Source: Willaertia magna
Taxonomy: Eukaryota > Heterolobosea > Eutetramitea > Acrasida > Naegleriidae
Length of the DNA: 16,822 bases
Direction: 5' to 3'
Assembly (NCBI GenBank): GCA_902984215.1
Contig: CADWAF010004498.1
Span: 1-16,822, forward strand
Made by a program: the position numbers and the translations under genes. Positions within the stretch are counted from its first letter, which is position 1. Every line of letters starts with the position of its first letter. Positions 15,358 to 16,822 of this stretch are shown piece by piece. The notes under the pieces were generated by a model. That model saw only the letters and a program-made list of their open reading frames with translations. It did not search any database and was not told the DNA's origin.

Positions 15358-16822
15358 TTATAAATTAATTCGTTGTCTAATTGGTACAATAACATTTGCT
15401 ACTGTTAAACCAAAGAAAATTGACATTCCAATAATAAATACTTCAATCATAAAAGAAATACCTGTTTGACTGTCCTTATTTAAGAAAGCACTAAATCCTC
15501 TCCAAGAAAGTGACCCAGGAACTAATAATAATGTAGTAACACAATTAACAACAATTGGTGGATGACCTGTAATTAATGAATACATATTTGAACCTATTCC
15601 AGTAACCATAGCTCCAACAACCGTTCCAACTTCAGTTCCAAAAGAATTTGAAATGTAATAAGCTGACAAGTGAACAAATAATGTCACTACACTTAAATAT
15701 ATATAAGTACTAATATAATAATAAATTAATAATTAAATAAATTAAACTACTTACAATACATATTTAGGCACTTTAGCATCTACACCAAGTCCAATAGCAA
15801 TAATTAAAACAGCAACAATTCTTAAAGGTAAAATCAATTCAGTTCTTTCTGTTCCAGCTGCCTCACTTTCAGCAAAAGAAGGAAATAAACTAACAATACC
15901 ATTCGTTATTAATAAACCAAAACCTAACTTTAAAACAGTTGAAAAAGCTAAAACTAAACGTGAAGTACCTGACACTAAAGATCTAGCTTGAATCTCAGCA
16001 ATTGCTAACATTATCTGATAACCAGGTAAATAATAAAAACTAGTACATAAACAAATTAATACAACACTTATAAAACTAACATCCCATAATATATATTTCA
16101 ATATAATACCACATATACCACCTAGGATAGCTGCTAATACAACAATAATACTTGAAAGATTAGCAATCTTAGAGAATAATATTGTGAATGAAGCAATTAT
16201 TAAACCACCCAAGAAACAAGTTAATACTTCACCAACTGTACCATTCCATAACATTACGTAAAAACCACAAAAGATAAACATGTTAAATATTGAAAAGATT
16301 GGATGACTATAAATTGGTGGATCTGAAATTACTTTTGCTAATTTCTCTTGAGCTTCATTAATTTTTAATTTTCCATCAGAAATGTCATGTGCAATAGAAT
16401 CTAATTTAATTAATTTATCACAATCAATTGTTTGGGATTCAATTTTAACAAAATAACACAAATTATTTGGATCTCTTGGTTTATAACCAAAACTATACCA
16501 AATACCTGTTGGAATAACAAAGAAATAACCATCCATTCCAAAATATGTGCTTTTTTTTCATAATTATTAATGACAAATGCCATAAATCAAAATAACCTAC
16601 CTTACTAAAGTTAAATGGTATTCAACTCTACTAGAACTTAATCCATAGATTGTTAAGGCATAACCTAAATCCAATAATAAAGCATGTACCTTATTCTTTT
16701 CTTCTCTAGTTAAATCTTTATAAGGAACGGAATATCTCTTTCCATCTTCTACATGTCCAGTTAAACACCACATTGTACCTTTCCTTAAACTTTCAATAAA
16801 TCCTTCATTTTGATGATGTTTA
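15358..16822 (-). CDS. ThrE-type threonine/serine exporter-like membrane protein, 5' end missing
   Basis: This multi-pass protein of the ThrE / YjjP-YjjB superfamily exports threonine and serine in bacteria; fungal members include Prm10. Exons: 16822-16601 (continues beyond the window), 16549-15755 and 15709-15358, which join to 455 residues with one frame. The soluble N-terminal ThrE domain is clear: LLLDLGYALTIYGLSSSRVE, then across the first junction STYFGMDGYFFVIPTGIWYSFG, then a cytosolic LDSIAHDISDGKLKINEAQEKLAKVISDPP stretch. About nine to ten membrane spans follow. Signature pieces are YLPGYQIMLAIAEIQARSLV with SGTSRLV, and in the last exon VGAMVTGIGSNMYSLITGHPP with LLLVPGSLSWRG. So both the N-terminal (YjjP-like) and C-terminal (YjjB-like) halves are fused in one chain, as in ThrE. 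Substrate and membrane are unknown. The stop lies 38 nt from the convergent chaperonin-like gene. Confidence 0.85.
15710..15754 (-). other. Intron 2 of the ThrE-like gene
   Basis: 45-nt GT-AG intron, donor TT-GTAAGT at 15754, acceptor ATATTAG ending at 15710, phase 2. It connects VPKYVF to TYIYLSVVTLFVHL, giving a continuous membrane span. It is the shortest intron in the window. Confidence 0.8.
16550..16600 (-). other. Intron 1 (of those visible) of the ThrE-like gene
   Basis: 51-nt GT-AG intron, donor AG-GTAGGT at 16600, acceptor AAAAAAAAG ending at 16550, phase 2. An alternative donor GTAAGG five nt upstream would break the frame. The junction recreates the family-typical sequence between the RVE helix and the VIPTG strand. 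Confidence 0.85.

Overview
The window looks like nuclear DNA of an AT-rich, gene-dense, free-living protist. The best guess is a heterolobosean amoeboflagellate of the Naegleria kind. The reasons are short GT-AG introns of 45 to about 75 nt with GTAAGT-like donors, tight spacing of mostly intron-poor genes, Asn/Gln/Glu-rich low-complexity tracts, and a gene set of eukaryotic trafficking, RNA, selenoprotein and possible ciliary functions. A dictyostelid or another amoebozoan cannot be excluded from sequence alone. I see no virus, transposon, CRISPR array, rRNA or recognisable tRNA.

Layout, left to right. (1) A choline/ethanolamine kinase with a long disordered N-terminus (185-2161, +) converges on, and overlaps in coding sequence, a short XRN-family 5'-3' exoribonuclease (2032-3939, -). 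(2) The XRN gene is divergent from a secreted or lysosomal gamma-glutamyl hydrolase (4184-5230, +). That gene converges with only 15 nt of spacing on a two-exon Zn2Cys6 transcription factor (5246-6883, -). (3) After a 646-nt gap comes selenoprotein K (7530-7781, -), whose reading frame runs through an in-frame TGA (Sec) to Gly-Arg-stop. It shares a 70-nt divergent promoter with an SPF30/SMNDC1-like Tudor splicing factor (7852-8853, +). (4) A membrane-anchored metallo-beta-lactamase-fold hydrolase follows (9035-9898, +). A plausible alternative 3' exon (9938-10045) would end it in Ser-Lys-Leu. (5) Next are the AP-1/AP-2 beta-adaptin (10102-12846, +), a three-exon degenerate Rho-like GTPase (12961-13776, +) and an extremely AT-rich, divergent chaperonin-like protein, possibly of the Bardet-Biedl type (13895-15319, +). 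(6) The right edge holds the 3' part of a ThrE-type threonine/serine exporter-like membrane protein in three exons (15358-16822, -), which runs off the window.

The genes do not form a pathway or operon; this is ordinary eukaryotic neighbour packing. Shared themes are membranes and trafficking (choline kinase, SelK, beta-adaptin, Rho-like GTPase, ThrE) and RNA handling (XRN, SPF30). I found no clearly undescribed multi-gene system. The most informative items are the recoded SelK, the possible PTS1-bearing exon, the degenerate Rho-like GTPase, the fast-evolving chaperonin-like gene and the antisense coding overlap of the kinase and XRN genes. Functional calls rest on motif recognition by eye, and no database search was possible.
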